A program made the translations under genes and the position numbers. This document shows, piece by piece, positions 26,075-34,466 of a DNA stretch of 64,000 nucleotides. Origin of the DNA: Bifidobacterium breve (GTDB lineage: Bacteria; Actinomycetota; Actinomycetes; Nanopelagicales; Nanopelagicaceae). The stretch is taken from NCBI GenBank assembly GCA_945898065.1, contig CAMDHH010000002.1:1-64000 (forward strand), read 5' to 3'. A model generated the notes under the pieces. The model saw nothing but the letters and a program-made list of their open reading frames with translations, did not search any database and was not told where the DNA came from. Each line of letters begins with the position of its first letter. The stretch's first letter is position 1.

Positions 26075-27361
26075 ATGAAACTGGAGAGATTTGCTCGAGG
26101 TTTAGCAGTACTTGCATTTGGCATAGTCGCCACAAGTATCAATGCTCCAACAGCGTATGCTGCTCTCTCTATTCCAAAAGGTGCCTTTCAAGCATGTTCA
26201 GTTGCACCAGTTGATTACTGCATCGAAAGCGTTTCACTCACACCCGTTGGCGCAAAAGCAATTGCGCTTTCATGGGTTGCAACGGGTGGTGCAGGAGGCA
26301 GTGCTGGAAATACAAATAACGTTGCAGCAGGTAGCGAATTACCAGGGCGCTGGAGTGCAGCCGATGCATTTGCTGCCGAGAATTACGACGGGCTCTACCT
26401 AGAAGCCAAGAATGCAAATGAGTTTGTTCCATGGATCATTGTTGATGCAAAACCTACATATTCACCAGGAAATAAGGTCTCACTGGCAGCCCTAACTACT
26501 AGTGCAACAACTCCTGTGAACTTGAACTCCGAAGTTGCCATTACTCTGAGAATGCGAATCTCTGATTTTCAAGTTGGCGTGACATTTGGTGTTGTCACCG
26601 ATGCAACAGTAAATATCACATCTGCCGGTGGTAAGAACGTTTTTGAATTCTCTGGCTACCCTGTCAAAGTCCCAACTGCTAAGAGCTCAAAGGATTGCAC
26701 AGGAGATAAAGGCGTCGCAGCAACAGTTGTTACTCAATTCCAAAGTGTGATCGTTCCATCCAATGACCCAATGGGCTTTTCGATCCCTGGAAGTGCTGGA
26801 AAAATCTATGTTGGCTCTAACGGAATTTGCAAACTCTCAACACCAGTGTGGAATGCAGATAAGAAAGCATTTACCTACAAAGCAAGTGCCCCACGTCTTG
26901 CACCAGATGGCACATCAGTAAATACAGGTTTCTATTACGCATCCATTTCATTTGCTGATGCGATCGCGCTCTGGAATCTAACCCGGCCAGAAGATGCTGC
27001 AACAGCACTCGTCGTATCTGTTCGCACAGGTGCTGGTGGCTCAACTGCAGCGATTGCAAATGTATCTGCTAAAAATGGAAAAATTGTTATTCAAGTATCT
27101 GGTTTTGAATTCCCAGATCCAATGCTCGATATCTCACTCAATCCAACGTATAACGCACTAGGCAAGCCATCAACTGATAGCAATATGACCGTCGAAGCAT
27201 CAGAGCAACAGATGAGCACACCTAAGAAATCCACTACTGCTACAAGTAGAGGAAGCGTTGCAAAAGCTAAAACCATCACTATTTCTTGCGTAAAGGGAAA
27301 GACAACAAAGAAGGTAACGGCTGTAAAGCCTGTGTGCCCAGCTGGGTTCAAGAAGGCTTAG
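26075..27361 (+). CDS. Secreted protein with C-terminal Cys-x15-Cys cassette (paralogue 2)
   Basis: 428 residues. Signal peptide ending near 'INAPTAYA'. It shares the 'VDYCIESVSLTPVG' segment, the mid-protein K-D-C ... I-C-K-L-S Cys pair region, the 'IQVSGFEFPDPMLDISL' strand region and the tail C-V-K-G-K-T-T-K-K-V-T-A-V-K-P-V-C-P-A-G-F-K-K with the other family members. The preceding gene is a tandem paralogue. TACTTT at 26063-26068 lies 6 nt before the ATG. Function unknown; secretion and the tail suggest a wall- or surface-associated role. Confidence 0.8.
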   Translation: MKLERFARGLAVLAFGIVATSINAPTAYAALSIPKGAFQACSVAPVDYCIESVSLTPVGAKAIALSWVATGGAGGSAGNTNNVAAGSELPGRWSAADAFAAENYDGLYLEAKNANEFVPWIIVDAKPTYSPGNKVSLAALTTSATTPVNLNSEVAITLRMRISDFQVGVTFGVVTDATVNITSAGGKNVFEFSGYPVKVPTAKSSKDCTGDKGVAATVVTQFQSVIVPSNDPMGFSIPGSAGKIYVGSNGICKLSTPVWNADKKAFTYKASAPRLAPDGTSVNTGFYYASISFADAIALWNLTRPEDAATALVVSVRTGAGGSTAAIANVSAKNGKIVIQVSGFEFPDPMLDISLNPTYNALGKPSTDSNMTVEASEQQMSTPKKSTTATSRGSVAKAKTITISCVKGKTTKKVTAVKPVCPAGFKKA

Positions 27362-27371
27362 AGAGTTTTCT

Positions 27372-28343
27372 TTACAACCATTTCTCTTTTTTGAATCGAT
27401 AGAAAAGATATGCACTCAGCGTTGCAATAACGCCAAGTACTAGCGGATATCCAAACTTCCACGTTAGTTCTGGCATTGTTTCAAAATTCATTCCATATAG
27501 ACCTGCGATCATCGTTGGCCCTGCAGCAAGTGCAACCCAAGCAGATATTCGTCGCACATCTTCATTTTGACGTACCTGCACATGCGCAAGATCGGCTTGT
27601 AAAACAGTTGTCAAGAGTGAGTCCATACCCGTTGCATGCTCATATGCATGTTGCAGGTGATCAATGGTGTCGCGGAAAAAGGGCTTGATTGCAGCCGGGG
27701 CTGCAGTGAAGCTATCTGATGAAACTTTTTGCAATGGAAGAATGAGGGGCTCAATTGCATGGCGATATTCAATAACTTCACGCTTGAGGAAATAAATCTC
27801 TTGGCTATATGTCTTTCTCTTCCCACTAAAGACCTTAGTTTCAATATTGATTACGTCATTCTCTAATTCAGCTGCGATTTTTGTGTATTCATCTATCACT
27901 CGGTCAGCGACCGCGTGCAAAACAGCAAAGGGGCCCATATTTAGTTGATCTGGTTTTGCCTCAATGTCATGGCGAACTGTCCTTAGCGGAGTACCTTCGC
28001 CATGTCGAACAATGACAATAAAGTGTTCGTCAACGAAACACATAAGTTCGCCAGTAGAAATTTCAGAACGAGCTTCGTTATAGAACACCGTTTTTATTAC
28101 AAAAAATGTTAGCCCGTCATAATCTTCAATCTTAGGCCGCTGTCTAGCCGAGACTGCATCCTCTATAGCTAGTGGATGAAAGTTGAGTTCTCCTACGACA
28201 TGGTCAAATTCTTCTTGTGTTGGCTCCGCTAATCCAACCCAAACAAATCCACCATTTTTACGTGCGATATCTACTTGGTCAGAGATATCAGTGGGGCCAT
28301 CTACGCGGCGTCCTTCTTGATACAGGGCTACGTCTACGATCAC
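27372..28343 (-). CDS. corA: CorA-type magnesium/cobalt transporter
   Basis: 323 residues. The signature 'AGLYGMNFETMPEL' (G-M-N at the end of the first pore helix) and a second C-terminal membrane helix followed by a basic tail ('FYRFKKEKWL') define CorA. The N-terminal funnel domain has 'FHPLAIEDAVSARQRPKIED'. The start is GTG 28341-28343, supported by CATACT 7 nt upstream. Its 3' end lies 10 bp from the convergent secreted-protein gene. Confidence 0.94.
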   Translation of the reverse strand: MIVDVALYQEGRRVDGPTDISDQVDIARKNGGFVWVGLAEPTQEEFDHVVGELNFHPLAIEDAVSARQRPKIEDYDGLTFFVIKTVFYNEARSEISTGELMCFVDEHFIVIVRHGEGTPLRTVRHDIEAKPDQLNMGPFAVLHAVADRVIDEYTKIAAELENDVINIETKVFSGKRKTYSQEIYFLKREVIEYRHAIEPLILPLQKVSSDSFTAAPAAIKPFFRDTIDHLQHAYEHATGMDSLLTTVLQADLAHVQVRQNEDVRRISAWVALAAGPTMIAGLYGMNFETMPELTWKFGYPLVLGVIATLSAYLFYRFKKEKWL

Positions 28344-28490
28344 GAAGGTAAGTATGCAGTAGGAATCAGGCTTGCGAAACGCCTAATTTCGCGTGTCGCA
28401 CATTAGTAGACACTCTAGTTCACCGAAATTTCATACTAAGTATATGCAAAGCACCTTTAATTCCTGGAAAAGATTTTCTAAGTTTAGGCC

Positions 28491-29726
28491 ATGACACAAT
28501 CAGGTTCATCAGCATTTGCAGAAGTGAATGAAAAAGTTGCACAAGCAGGAGAGCTCTTATCTCTAAAGCCAGGACTTATCAGAGCATTGAGCAGTTGCGA
28601 ACGTGAAGTTGTCATATCAATACCACTTCGTCGTGGCGACGATATTGAAGTACTCACAGGGTATCGAGTGCAACATTCAAGTGCTCGCGGCCCACGCAAA
28701 GGCGGCATCCGTTTTCATCAAGATGTAAATCTCGATGAAGTCCGCGCTTTGGCATCACTGATGACTTGGAAAACTGCGCTAATTGATGTTCCATTTGGGG
28801 GAGCAAAAGGTGGCGTGGCAGTTGATGCATCAAAACTATCTCCAATCGAAAAAGAGGAAATCATCCGGCGTTGGACGCGTTCCCTAGTTCACGTCTTAGG
28901 CCATCATCGAGATATTCCAGCCCCAGATATGGGAACAGATGCTCGAACAATGGCTTGGTTGATGGATGAGTTCCATCGACTCGAGGGCTTTCAACCTGCG
29001 TGCGTCACGGGAAAACCTGTTGAACTCTTTGGCGCACCAGGTCGGGAAGAAGCAACAGGTCGCGGGGTTGCACAGATTGCTGCAGCAACGTTGGAAAAAA
29101 ATAATGTGAAAGTCAAGGGGGCAACTGTTGCAATACAGGGCTTCGGAAATGTTGGGCGATATGCAGCGCTTGTATGTCAAGAATTGGGTATGAAAGTCAT
29201 TGCTATCTCTGACGTTTCTGGAGGAATCGTTGATAAAAAAGGAATTGATATTGCCTCGATTTTTGCACACAAGACTTTAGAGAATGTGCAAACAGATCAG
29301 CGAATTGGATCCGCTGAGGTTCTAGAAATTGAGTGCGATGTCCTTATCCCTGCAGCACTGGGTGGAGTCATCAATGAAGCCAATGTCTCTCGTATCAATG
29401 CAGCCTTCATTATTGAAGGAGCTAATCAACCCATAACCATTTCCGCAGATCGCGAACTTCGCCTACAAGGGGTTGTAATCGTGCCAGATATTTTGGCTAA
29501 TGCTGGTGGTGTAATGGGTTCATATTTTGAATGGACTCAAAATATTCAAGAATTTAGTTGGCCACTGGAGAAGTTTCGACGAGAGCTAGATGCCCGTATG
29601 GAAAAGGCATTTGGCAATGTCCATAAGGTCTCGAAACAATATTCTGTGGATTTGCGCACAGCAGCATTTGTTGTCTCTGTTGGACGCGTTGCAGAGGCAT
29701 TTGAAATGAGGGGATCATTAGTGTGA
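28491..29726 (+). CDS. gdhA: Glutamate dehydrogenase (Glu/Leu/Phe/Val dehydrogenase family)
   Basis: 411 residues. The substrate-binding and catalytic lysines are in 'RGPRKGGIRFHQDV' and 'LMTWKTALIDVPFGGAKGGV'; the catalytic Asp in 'IPAPDMGTDARTMAW'; the NAD turn in 'VAIQGFGNVGRYAAL'. It links 2-oxoglutarate and glutamate, so nitrogen and carbon metabolism. TAAGTT at 28479-28484 lies 6 nt before ATG. A 36-residue basic peptide gene overlaps its stop (TGATG). Confidence 0.94.
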   Translation: MTQSGSSAFAEVNEKVAQAGELLSLKPGLIRALSSCEREVVISIPLRRGDDIEVLTGYRVQHSSARGPRKGGIRFHQDVNLDEVRALASLMTWKTALIDVPFGGAKGGVAVDASKLSPIEKEEIIRRWTRSLVHVLGHHRDIPAPDMGTDARTMAWLMDEFHRLEGFQPACVTGKPVELFGAPGREEATGRGVAQIAAATLEKNNVKVKGATVAIQGFGNVGRYAALVCQELGMKVIAISDVSGGIVDKKGIDIASIFAHKTLENVQTDQRIGSAEVLEIECDVLIPAALGGVINEANVSRINAAFIIEGANQPITISADRELRLQGVVIVPDILANAGGVMGSYFEWTQNIQEFSWPLEKFRRELDARMEKAFGNVHKVSKQYSVDLRTAAFVVSVGRVAEAFEMRGSLV

Positions 29727-29836
29727 TGAAATTTTTCAAGGATTTGATTGGCAATCTACGCCATGCAATACAAAGCCAACGATTCAAAAAGAACCGATTC
29801 AAAACAGGACGCGGCGAAGACTTCCACCACGAGTAA
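29726..29836 (+). CDS. Small basic protein with G-R-G-E-D-F tail
   Basis: 36 residues, starting inside the gdhA stop (TGATG overlap), so translation is probably coupled. It begins M-K-F-F-K-D-L-I-G-N-L-R-H-A and ends R-F-K-T-G-R-G-E-D-F-H-H-E. The tail resembles the C-terminus of the 41-residue membrane peptide at 34319-34444 (T-G-R-G-G-D-F-E-S). Too short for the usual gene callers. Function unknown. Confidence 0.5.
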   Translation: MKFFKDLIGNLRHAIQSQRFKKNRFKTGRGEDFHHE

Positions 29837-29851
29837 CTTGAGATGTGGAGT

Positions 29852-30022
29852 TTATGAAGCGATATTGACGCGGATATCTGAACTCAACTCTTCATATGAT
29901 GCGATCCATGAATAACCACATTCGCAACACATAGTCATTGGGCCAAACTCTTCGTTAGAGATGATTTCCAAGTCGACTGAACGACAGACGTAACACGTTG
30001 GAAAATCAAGCATTTGAGGCAT
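29852..30022 (-). CDS. Small zinc-ribbon protein
   Basis: 56 residues: M-P-Q-M-L-D-F-P-T-C-Y-V-C near the N-terminus and M-C-C-E-C-G-Y-S-W in the middle form a two-knuckle zinc ribbon; an acidic C-terminus follows. A GAAGGGAAG purine run lies 5-13 nt upstream of ATG 30022. It converges on the small gdhA-linked gene with a 15-bp gap. Function unknown. Confidence 0.6.
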   Translation of the reverse strand: MPQMLDFPTCYVCRSVDLEIISNEEFGPMTMCCECGYSWIASYEELSSDIRVNIAS

Positions 30023-30158
30023 GAGAACTTCCCTTCGCTATATCTGGAACTCGAATGGGGAAGCAGTAATAGTTTCGACCTCAGAGCTCAAAGAAATGGC
30101 TTGGTGAAAGTGTATGTATTATGAATTTCGGTCAAACACTGGCGCAGGGATTTTGTAG

Positions 30159-30347
30159 CTATCCAAGCTTGCGAGAGTAGAACAAGATTTCTAGGAAACT
30201 TCTCTCGCGGCGCAGTTCTATTTCAATGGCCTCAATCGCTTTGCGTGAGCGACTAAAGAGGGCCCGCTCATCAGCCTCGAATTGCGAGTTCTCCTTAGCG
30301 CTATCGCGAGGAGCATTGAAGATAAATGGTGAGTGAAAGGGATCCAT
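30159..30347 (-). CDS. Possible small protein (62 aa)
   Basis: M-D-P-F-H-S-P start, then an amphipathic, charged helical region ('ERALFSRSRKAIEAIEIELR' and R-S-F-L-E-I-L-F). CATCAT lies 6 nt upstream of the ATG, compatible with a leaderless start. No family recognised. The rest of the 30023-30601 interval holds only the promoter of the TPR gene. Confidence 0.35.
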   Translation of the reverse strand: MDPFHSPFIFNAPRDSAKENSQFEADERALFSRSRKAIEAIEIELRRERSFLEILFYSRKLG

Positions 30348-30537
30348 GTTCAGATGATGGGGGATTGAGCCAAACAGGGCGCATGTCCAAAGTGAATGTG
30401 CGGTGAGATGCCGGTGAAGGTTCGGAACGCGCCATATAGGCCTCTTGGTCTGCCCGAACATCTGTTCGAATTCTCTGCTACTCTGCGCTTCCCCCAAAAG
30501 AAACACCCTCAGGACGCCCCTATACCTGAGGCTGATT

Positions 30538-30559
30538 TGTCAGCCCCGCAGAGTAACTT
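30538..30559 (+). promoter_or_regulatory. Damage-type promoter (TGTCAG-N10-TAACTT) of the TPR gene
   Basis: TGTCAG at 30538-30543, 10 nt, TAACTT at 30554-30559. Unlike most others the start codon (GTG 30602) lies 42 nt behind the hexamer, so this transcript has a short leader. Confidence 0.5.
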
Positions 30560-30601
30560 CTCCACTCCGTCCGAAGCTCTATTGCCTCAAGAAAGGCCAC
30601 G

Positions 30602-31522
30602 GTGAGTACAGAAAACAAACCCGATGAGAAAGAACTCTGGAAGAAAATTCCAGCAAGTGTTGGAACAGAGCGCGCAGAAACATTTATTGAACTTAGCCAT
30701 TTGGCATATGACCGTGGGGATCACAAGGCAGCACTTGCCTTATGTCAAAGCGCTCGCGAAATTTATGAAGGTCAATCAACATTCGTTGGAACATCGCGAA
30801 TGCTCCATGTCTACGAAGGAATCACCTGGTCACTTCGCAAATTAGATCGCGACGGCGAAGCTGCCCAAGTTGCACTCGATGCAGCCGAATTACTCAAAGA
30901 TGAAGATGCTGCTGCATCAATTGAAATGTTTCGAGATGCTGGCCGTTTTTACTATGCCGCAGGTGAATATGAAAAATCACTTGAGTGCCACACCAAAGCG
31001 TTAGAAAATGTTGATCCGGATTTATCAGATCTAACAAATGGAATTGATTATTACAACGTTGGTTCTGCATATGTACAACTTGCACGATATCCAGAAGCGC
31101 TCGCTGCCTTGCAAAGCGCTCGCTCCTATTTCAAGAAAGAGAAAGAGCCAGAGCGTGTTTTCTATTGCGATGAATACATCGCTGTTTGCTTCATTGAATT
31201 AGGCAATAGCGTTGAAGCGATGCGCCATGCACAAAAAACTTTAGACTTTGCAATTACTTCCCAGAGGACACTCCTTGAGACTTGGGCCCGCTATCGCATG
31301 GGTTGCGCCAAGATTCTTATCGGTGAAGCCGATGAGGCCGAAGAAGAACTTCGCCAAGCACTTTCTATGAATGCAAGTGCTTGTCACACCGACTGGGATC
31401 TAGCAATACTTTTAGAACAACAGATTGCCAAACTCCTTGTTTCAAAGGGACGTATCGAAGAATCCGATGAAATCCTGCGCCGCATTGCCAACCTTGAAGA
31501 AATCATGGACGACGAGGAGTGA
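30602..31522 (+). CDS. TPR-repeat protein, unknown
   Basis: 306 residues, all helical, with tetratricopeptide-like repeats such as 'LSHLAYDRGDHKAALALCQS', 'AGRFYYAAGEYEKSLECHTK' and 'VGSAYVQLARYPEALAALQS'. No other domain, no signal peptide; a cytoplasmic scaffold is likely. Start GTG 30602. The next gene overlaps its stop by GTGA, so the two are coupled. A TGTCAG-type promoter lies upstream. Confidence 0.8.
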   Translation: MSTENKPDEKELWKKIPASVGTERAETFIELSHLAYDRGDHKAALALCQSAREIYEGQSTFVGTSRMLHVYEGITWSLRKLDRDGEAAQVALDAAELLKDEDAAASIEMFRDAGRFYYAAGEYEKSLECHTKALENVDPDLSDLTNGIDYYNVGSAYVQLARYPEALAALQSARSYFKKEKEPERVFYCDEYIAVCFIELGNSVEAMRHAQKTLDFAITSQRTLLETWARYRMGCAKILIGEADEAEEELRQALSMNASACHTDWDLAILLEQQIAKLLVSKGRIEESDEILRRIANLEEIMDDEE

Positions 31523-32076
31523 GCCTTTCGCGGCGCGCACTCCTTTCCATAGTTCTATTTCTAACATTTTGGGCAGTGACCTTTGCCTTCAGTGCGCTAC
31601 AAGAGCGCCTGCCTATTTCTAGTTCTCTAGATTACGAATCTGTTGAAACAGATTTTCTACTGGAGCCAGAGCGCACATTTCTGCCTGCATCAGATTCCAT
31701 CTCTTCTGCAGAACTTTGGACGTATGTATGCGAGTTGGAAGAACAACGCCCTGGCACAATAACAAATACCTGCGCCGATTTTGGTGAAGTCGTGCACTCC
31801 ATTAAGTGGTCCACCTGGGCTAAAGGCAGTGCAACGGGAACAGGAATCTACTCAATAAATGATTGCGACCCAGATTGTGCCAATGGAACCCGCCATGAGG
31901 CTCCGGTAAATGTAGAACTCAAGGATCTGACTCGCAATGGCAATAAATATTTCCTCAACACCCTTACCCTCACATCAAAGATGAAGGAAAATTTACCGAA
32001 GAAAAATAGCACCGCAGGTTCTTGGGATATTTCAGAGTTCTACCGAATGGTTCCCGGAATGCGCGAGGGCAGGTAG
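31519..32076 (+). CDS. Membrane-anchored or secreted protein, unknown
   Basis: 185 residues from GTG 31519, overlapping the TPR gene stop. The N-terminal hydrophobic segment 'LLSIVLFLTFWAVTFAFSAL' is a signal anchor. The remainder has four cysteines ('TYVCELEE', 'TNTCADFGE', 'INDCDPDCANG'), compatible with extracytoplasmic disulfides. No family recognised. Coupled translation with the TPR protein suggests a joint function. Confidence 0.65.
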   Translation: MSLSRRALLSIVLFLTFWAVTFAFSALQERLPISSSLDYESVETDFLLEPERTFLPASDSISSAELWTYVCELEEQRPGTITNTCADFGEVVHSIKWSTWAKGSATGTGIYSINDCDPDCANGTRHEAPVNVELKDLTRNGNKYFLNTLTLTSKMKENLPKKNSTAGSWDISEFYRMVPGMREGR

Positions 32077-32131
32077 TTAGTTTCATACAGGTCACCGACA
32101 AAGAGGGAAAAGTTATCCAGAGGTAAAAGAA

Positions 32132-32695
32132 CTACTCAGCTAAACGAGCTTTCACCATCGCCACTATGAGTTTGGCATCGACGTCCCAGTCATTGGGAAT
32201 GCGGATGGTCTTCTTCAATAGAACTAAATCTTTCATCTTCGGTGCAAACTTTGCGATCACATCGGTGCTCCATGGCGACATTGAGATGTGATTCTTCGAA
32301 GCAGATAGTCCAAATACGTACTTTCCATCAATGTGCATCATCGGTTGGTTCCAAGCAATAACTAATTGCGCATCAGGATATTTATATGAAATTGCCTTGA
32401 AGATTGTACGAGCCGTCTTTGCCTGTTTTGCATCAATACTTTTGTAGTACTGCGCTGGAGTTTCAAAGCGTTTAGCCGAGACTGAGCCACGCGAATACAT
32501 CACGAGTGCGTTGGCATGGGCTTGTGAGAATCCGTAATTCTCGCGAAGGTGAGCGATCTGCTGCGGATATTTCTCGTCAGAGATTTTTGCCATTACTGCA
32601 AACCAAAATTTCATGGGCTCGCCATGCTTTTTTTCTATTGCAGGGAAATGAGACTCGCGGGTTGAATCCTTGCTCACACGCTTTTCATCTTTCAT
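32132..32695 (-). CDS. DUF4287-DUF1801 two-domain protein
   Basis: 187 residues. The N-terminal part 'HFPAIEKKHGEPMKFWFAVM' with 'HLRENYGFSQAHANALVMY' matches DUF4287; the C-terminal part with 'LVIAWNQPMMHIDGKYVFGL' and 'HISMSPWSTDVI' matches the YdhG/DUF1801 (SCP2-like, iron-chaperone) fold. Function unknown. It lies 8 bp downstream of the next gene (32704-33384, same strand), so both probably share its promoter. Confidence 0.72.
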   Translation of the reverse strand: MKDEKRVSKDSTRESHFPAIEKKHGEPMKFWFAVMAKISDEKYPQQIAHLRENYGFSQAHANALVMYSRGSVSAKRFETPAQYYKSIDAKQAKTARTIFKAISYKYPDAQLVIAWNQPMMHIDGKYVFGLSASKNHISMSPWSTDVIAKFAPKMKDLVLLKKTIRIPNDWDVDAKLIVAMVKARLAE

Positions 32696-32703
32696 ATTTA
32701 GGC

Positions 32704-33384
32704 CTACTCGATCGCTAATTGCTTTGAGGGTAGCGCAAGTATTGGCTTCTCAATCGCAATACGTTTTTCCATTTCATGTAATTCTTTGAGAACTGCTTCA
32801 AAACCTGATTCATTCGCTGCGGCAGCAGAGCCTAAAAATCGATTGAACTCTCGACCAGTAGCTGGACCAAAGCGCACACCAGATGTCTTTTGTCGGTTAG
32901 AAACGTTTATAAAATAATCTGATTCATCAGGAGTAGTTGAGAGCATCAACAACTTATCAAAATGCCATTCTTGCGTCTTGATGGGACCTGTGAAAATAAG
33001 TCGCTCATTAGTGAGCATGACAATGCCTTCATCTTTATCCATCTGTAATTCTTGACCAGGTACTGCTGCGCCTTTCATTGCACCAACACGAAAGCGAACA
33101 CCGCCACCAATGGGAATGCTGACCCCAGTAGATCCGCCCACGTATTGCGTTGGCGTGCGTCCTGCCTCGTGAAAGATTGCTCGCTCGCTCCAGAGAGTAT
33201 GTTCACCAGGTTTTTGCATCAGGGTATTAGGAACGGAATCTTCGCCCTTTGATGCAGCAGTAAATACAGTAATCAATTTCTTGAGTTGCTCAACATCTTC
33301 TTCCCACATCAATTGAAGATGATTGAATGTGGCAGTCGCAGCCTTATCGGCGCGCTTTGCTTTCCAATTTGCGAAAAAACCCAT
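32704..33384 (-). CDS. PH-like domain protein, unknown
   Basis: 226 residues, no signal peptide. The segment 'DEGIVMLTNERLIFTGPIKT' followed by 'EWHFDKLLMLSTTPDE' is the pattern of bacterial PH-like domains. Flanking parts are helical. The promoter is notable: TGTCAG, 10 nt, TACTCT, 6 nt, ATG 33384, the damage-type layout. Suggested to be a stress-induced cytoplasmic protein; this rests on the promoter alone. Confidence 0.65.
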   Translation of the reverse strand: MGFFANWKAKRADKAATATFNHLQLMWEEDVEQLKKLITVFTAASKGEDSVPNTLMQKPGEHTLWSERAIFHEAGRTPTQYVGGSTGVSIPIGGGVRFRVGAMKGAAVPGQELQMDKDEGIVMLTNERLIFTGPIKTQEWHFDKLLMLSTTPDESDYFINVSNRQKTSGVRFGPATGREFNRFLGSAAAANESGFEAVLKELHEMEKRIAIEKPILALPSKQLAIE

Positions 33385-33412
33385 AGATAGAGAGTAGTTG
33401 ACCTAACTGACA
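33385..33412 (-). promoter_or_regulatory. Damage-type promoter (TGTCAG-N10-TACTCT)
   Basis: On the minus strand TGTCAG spans 33412-33407, then 10 nt, TACTCT at 33396-33391, then 6 nt to the ATG at 33384. It drives the PH-like gene and probably the DUF4287 gene behind it. Confidence 0.55.
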
Positions 33413-33437
33413 AAGGGGAGAGGAAGCGATGAACGCC

Positions 33438-33809
33438 TTACTTCCGAAGTAGGGCTATGAGATAAGCAAGTGAGAAAGCAAAGCCAATTGCTGCATATAA
33501 GTATGTAAACCAGGCTAATGGTGCGGGGATCATCAGAGTCAATACTCCAAGGCCAGCGGCGCTAACGCACATTATCTTTGCAACGCTTGCAACTCTTTGA
33601 TCATTGCGTTGCTGCGAGTTGTTCCACATATTTCCAGTCAGTGCAACAAGAGTTATGCCAATCATGCGCATTGACCAGACCATGCCATCACTTGTTTCTA
33701 GCTGAAGTAAATCTAGGAATGTGCGAGGAAAAATAATCAAGAATATGGCGGATAGCCCAAATACGCTCGAGCCCGCTTTTAGAATAGTTCTCATAGCATT
33801 GATATTCAC
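33438..33809 (-). CDS. Small four-helix membrane protein
   Basis: 123 residues with about four hydrophobic helices, e.g. 'FGLSAIFLIIFPRTFLDLL' and 'YLYAAIGFAFSLAYLIALL'. No family recognised. The start is GTG 33809: TAACCT lies 6 nt upstream; the in-frame ATG at 33794 is an alternative. Confidence 0.6.
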   Translation of the reverse strand: MNINAMRTILKAGSSVFGLSAIFLIIFPRTFLDLLQLETSDGMVWSMRMIGITLVALTGNMWNNSQQRNDQRVASVAKIMCVSAAGLGVLTLMIPAPLAWFTYLYAAIGFAFSLAYLIALLRK

Positions 33810-33941
33810 AGAAAAAGGTTACATCCTCGCTCAGCCAGATGAGCGCGTGGCAGCTTTCGACTGGCGCTACCTCTCTCTAGAATTTAGCCTTATCCCAAGG
33901 CTCACGCGGGGTCTTGTTTTCTATATGAATGGATTGACTCG

Positions 33942-34319
33942 ATGAACGAATTAGCTCTATTGAAGTTATGGAATCAGAAGCGCACACAAATTATTCAGGC
34001 TCAAGTTGCTCCAGCACTTGTCCTTATCGCAGTAATGGTTCTCGCCGCATTAGGCCTTTTTGAAAAGGCCAGTGATGGGGCTAAGTACCTCGCACTCGGA
34101 GTTGCTGCAGTCACTGGAATTCTTTCAATAATTACTCAGTATGCAACTATCCGTGAAGCAGAAGTACTCATAGTTGATCTCAAAAGAACAAAAGATTCTT
34201 CAGAGCTATCTAAAAAGATTGCAGATTCACGCGGGCTTGTCTCATTGACTGCCATCGCAATTGTTGGAATGGGAATCGCAATCTTCGCACTTGTTACTTG
34301 GGCAGTCCTCGGTAGCTAA
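33942..34319 (+). CDS. Small membrane protein, unknown
   Basis: 125 residues with three to four membrane helices ('APALVLIAVMVLAALGLF', 'LGVAAVTGILSIITQYAT', 'LTAIAIVGMGIAIFALVTWA') and a charged cytoplasmic loop ('VDLKRTKDSSELSKKIADSR'). Its stop overlaps the start of a 41-residue membrane peptide (TAATG), so the two are coupled. No family recognised. Confidence 0.65.
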   Translation: MNELALLKLWNQKRTQIIQAQVAPALVLIAVMVLAALGLFEKASDGAKYLALGVAAVTGILSIITQYATIREAEVLIVDLKRTKDSSELSKKIADSRGLVSLTAIAIVGMGIAIFALVTWAVLGS

Positions 34320-34444
34320 TGAATGCAGCTTTCGCAATTATTGGGCTTTATACCGTTGCGACAATTGTCCTCATATTTGTTTATGAGAAGCCAAAGCGTA
34401 ATCGCAGAAAGATAACGGGGCGTGGTGGTGATTTCGAAAGTTAA
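34319..34444 (+). CDS. Small membrane peptide with T-G-R-G-G-D-F tail
   Basis: 41 residues. One membrane helix ('AFAIIGLYTVATIVLIFVY') then a basic linker (E-K-P-K-R-N-R-R-K) and the tail I-T-G-R-G-G-D-F-E-S. It starts in the stop of the preceding gene (TAATG). The tail is shared in form with the gdhA-linked peptide at 29726-29836 and may be a conserved cytoplasmic recognition motif. Its end overlaps the upstream region of the cytochrome b5-domain gene. Confidence 0.6.
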   Translation: MNAAFAIIGLYTVATIVLIFVYEKPKRNRRKITGRGGDFES

Positions 34445-34466
34445 TCTCCATTACGTCGCAGCCCCG

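Noticed and set aside
30411-30605. Open frame of 64 codons on the plus strand whose TGA overlaps the GTG of the TPR gene (GTGA)
   Set aside because: The overlap looks like translational coupling, but a well-formed TGTCAG-N10-TAACTT promoter lies inside the frame, the codon pattern differs from neighbours and no ribosome site fits. More likely promoter region than gene.
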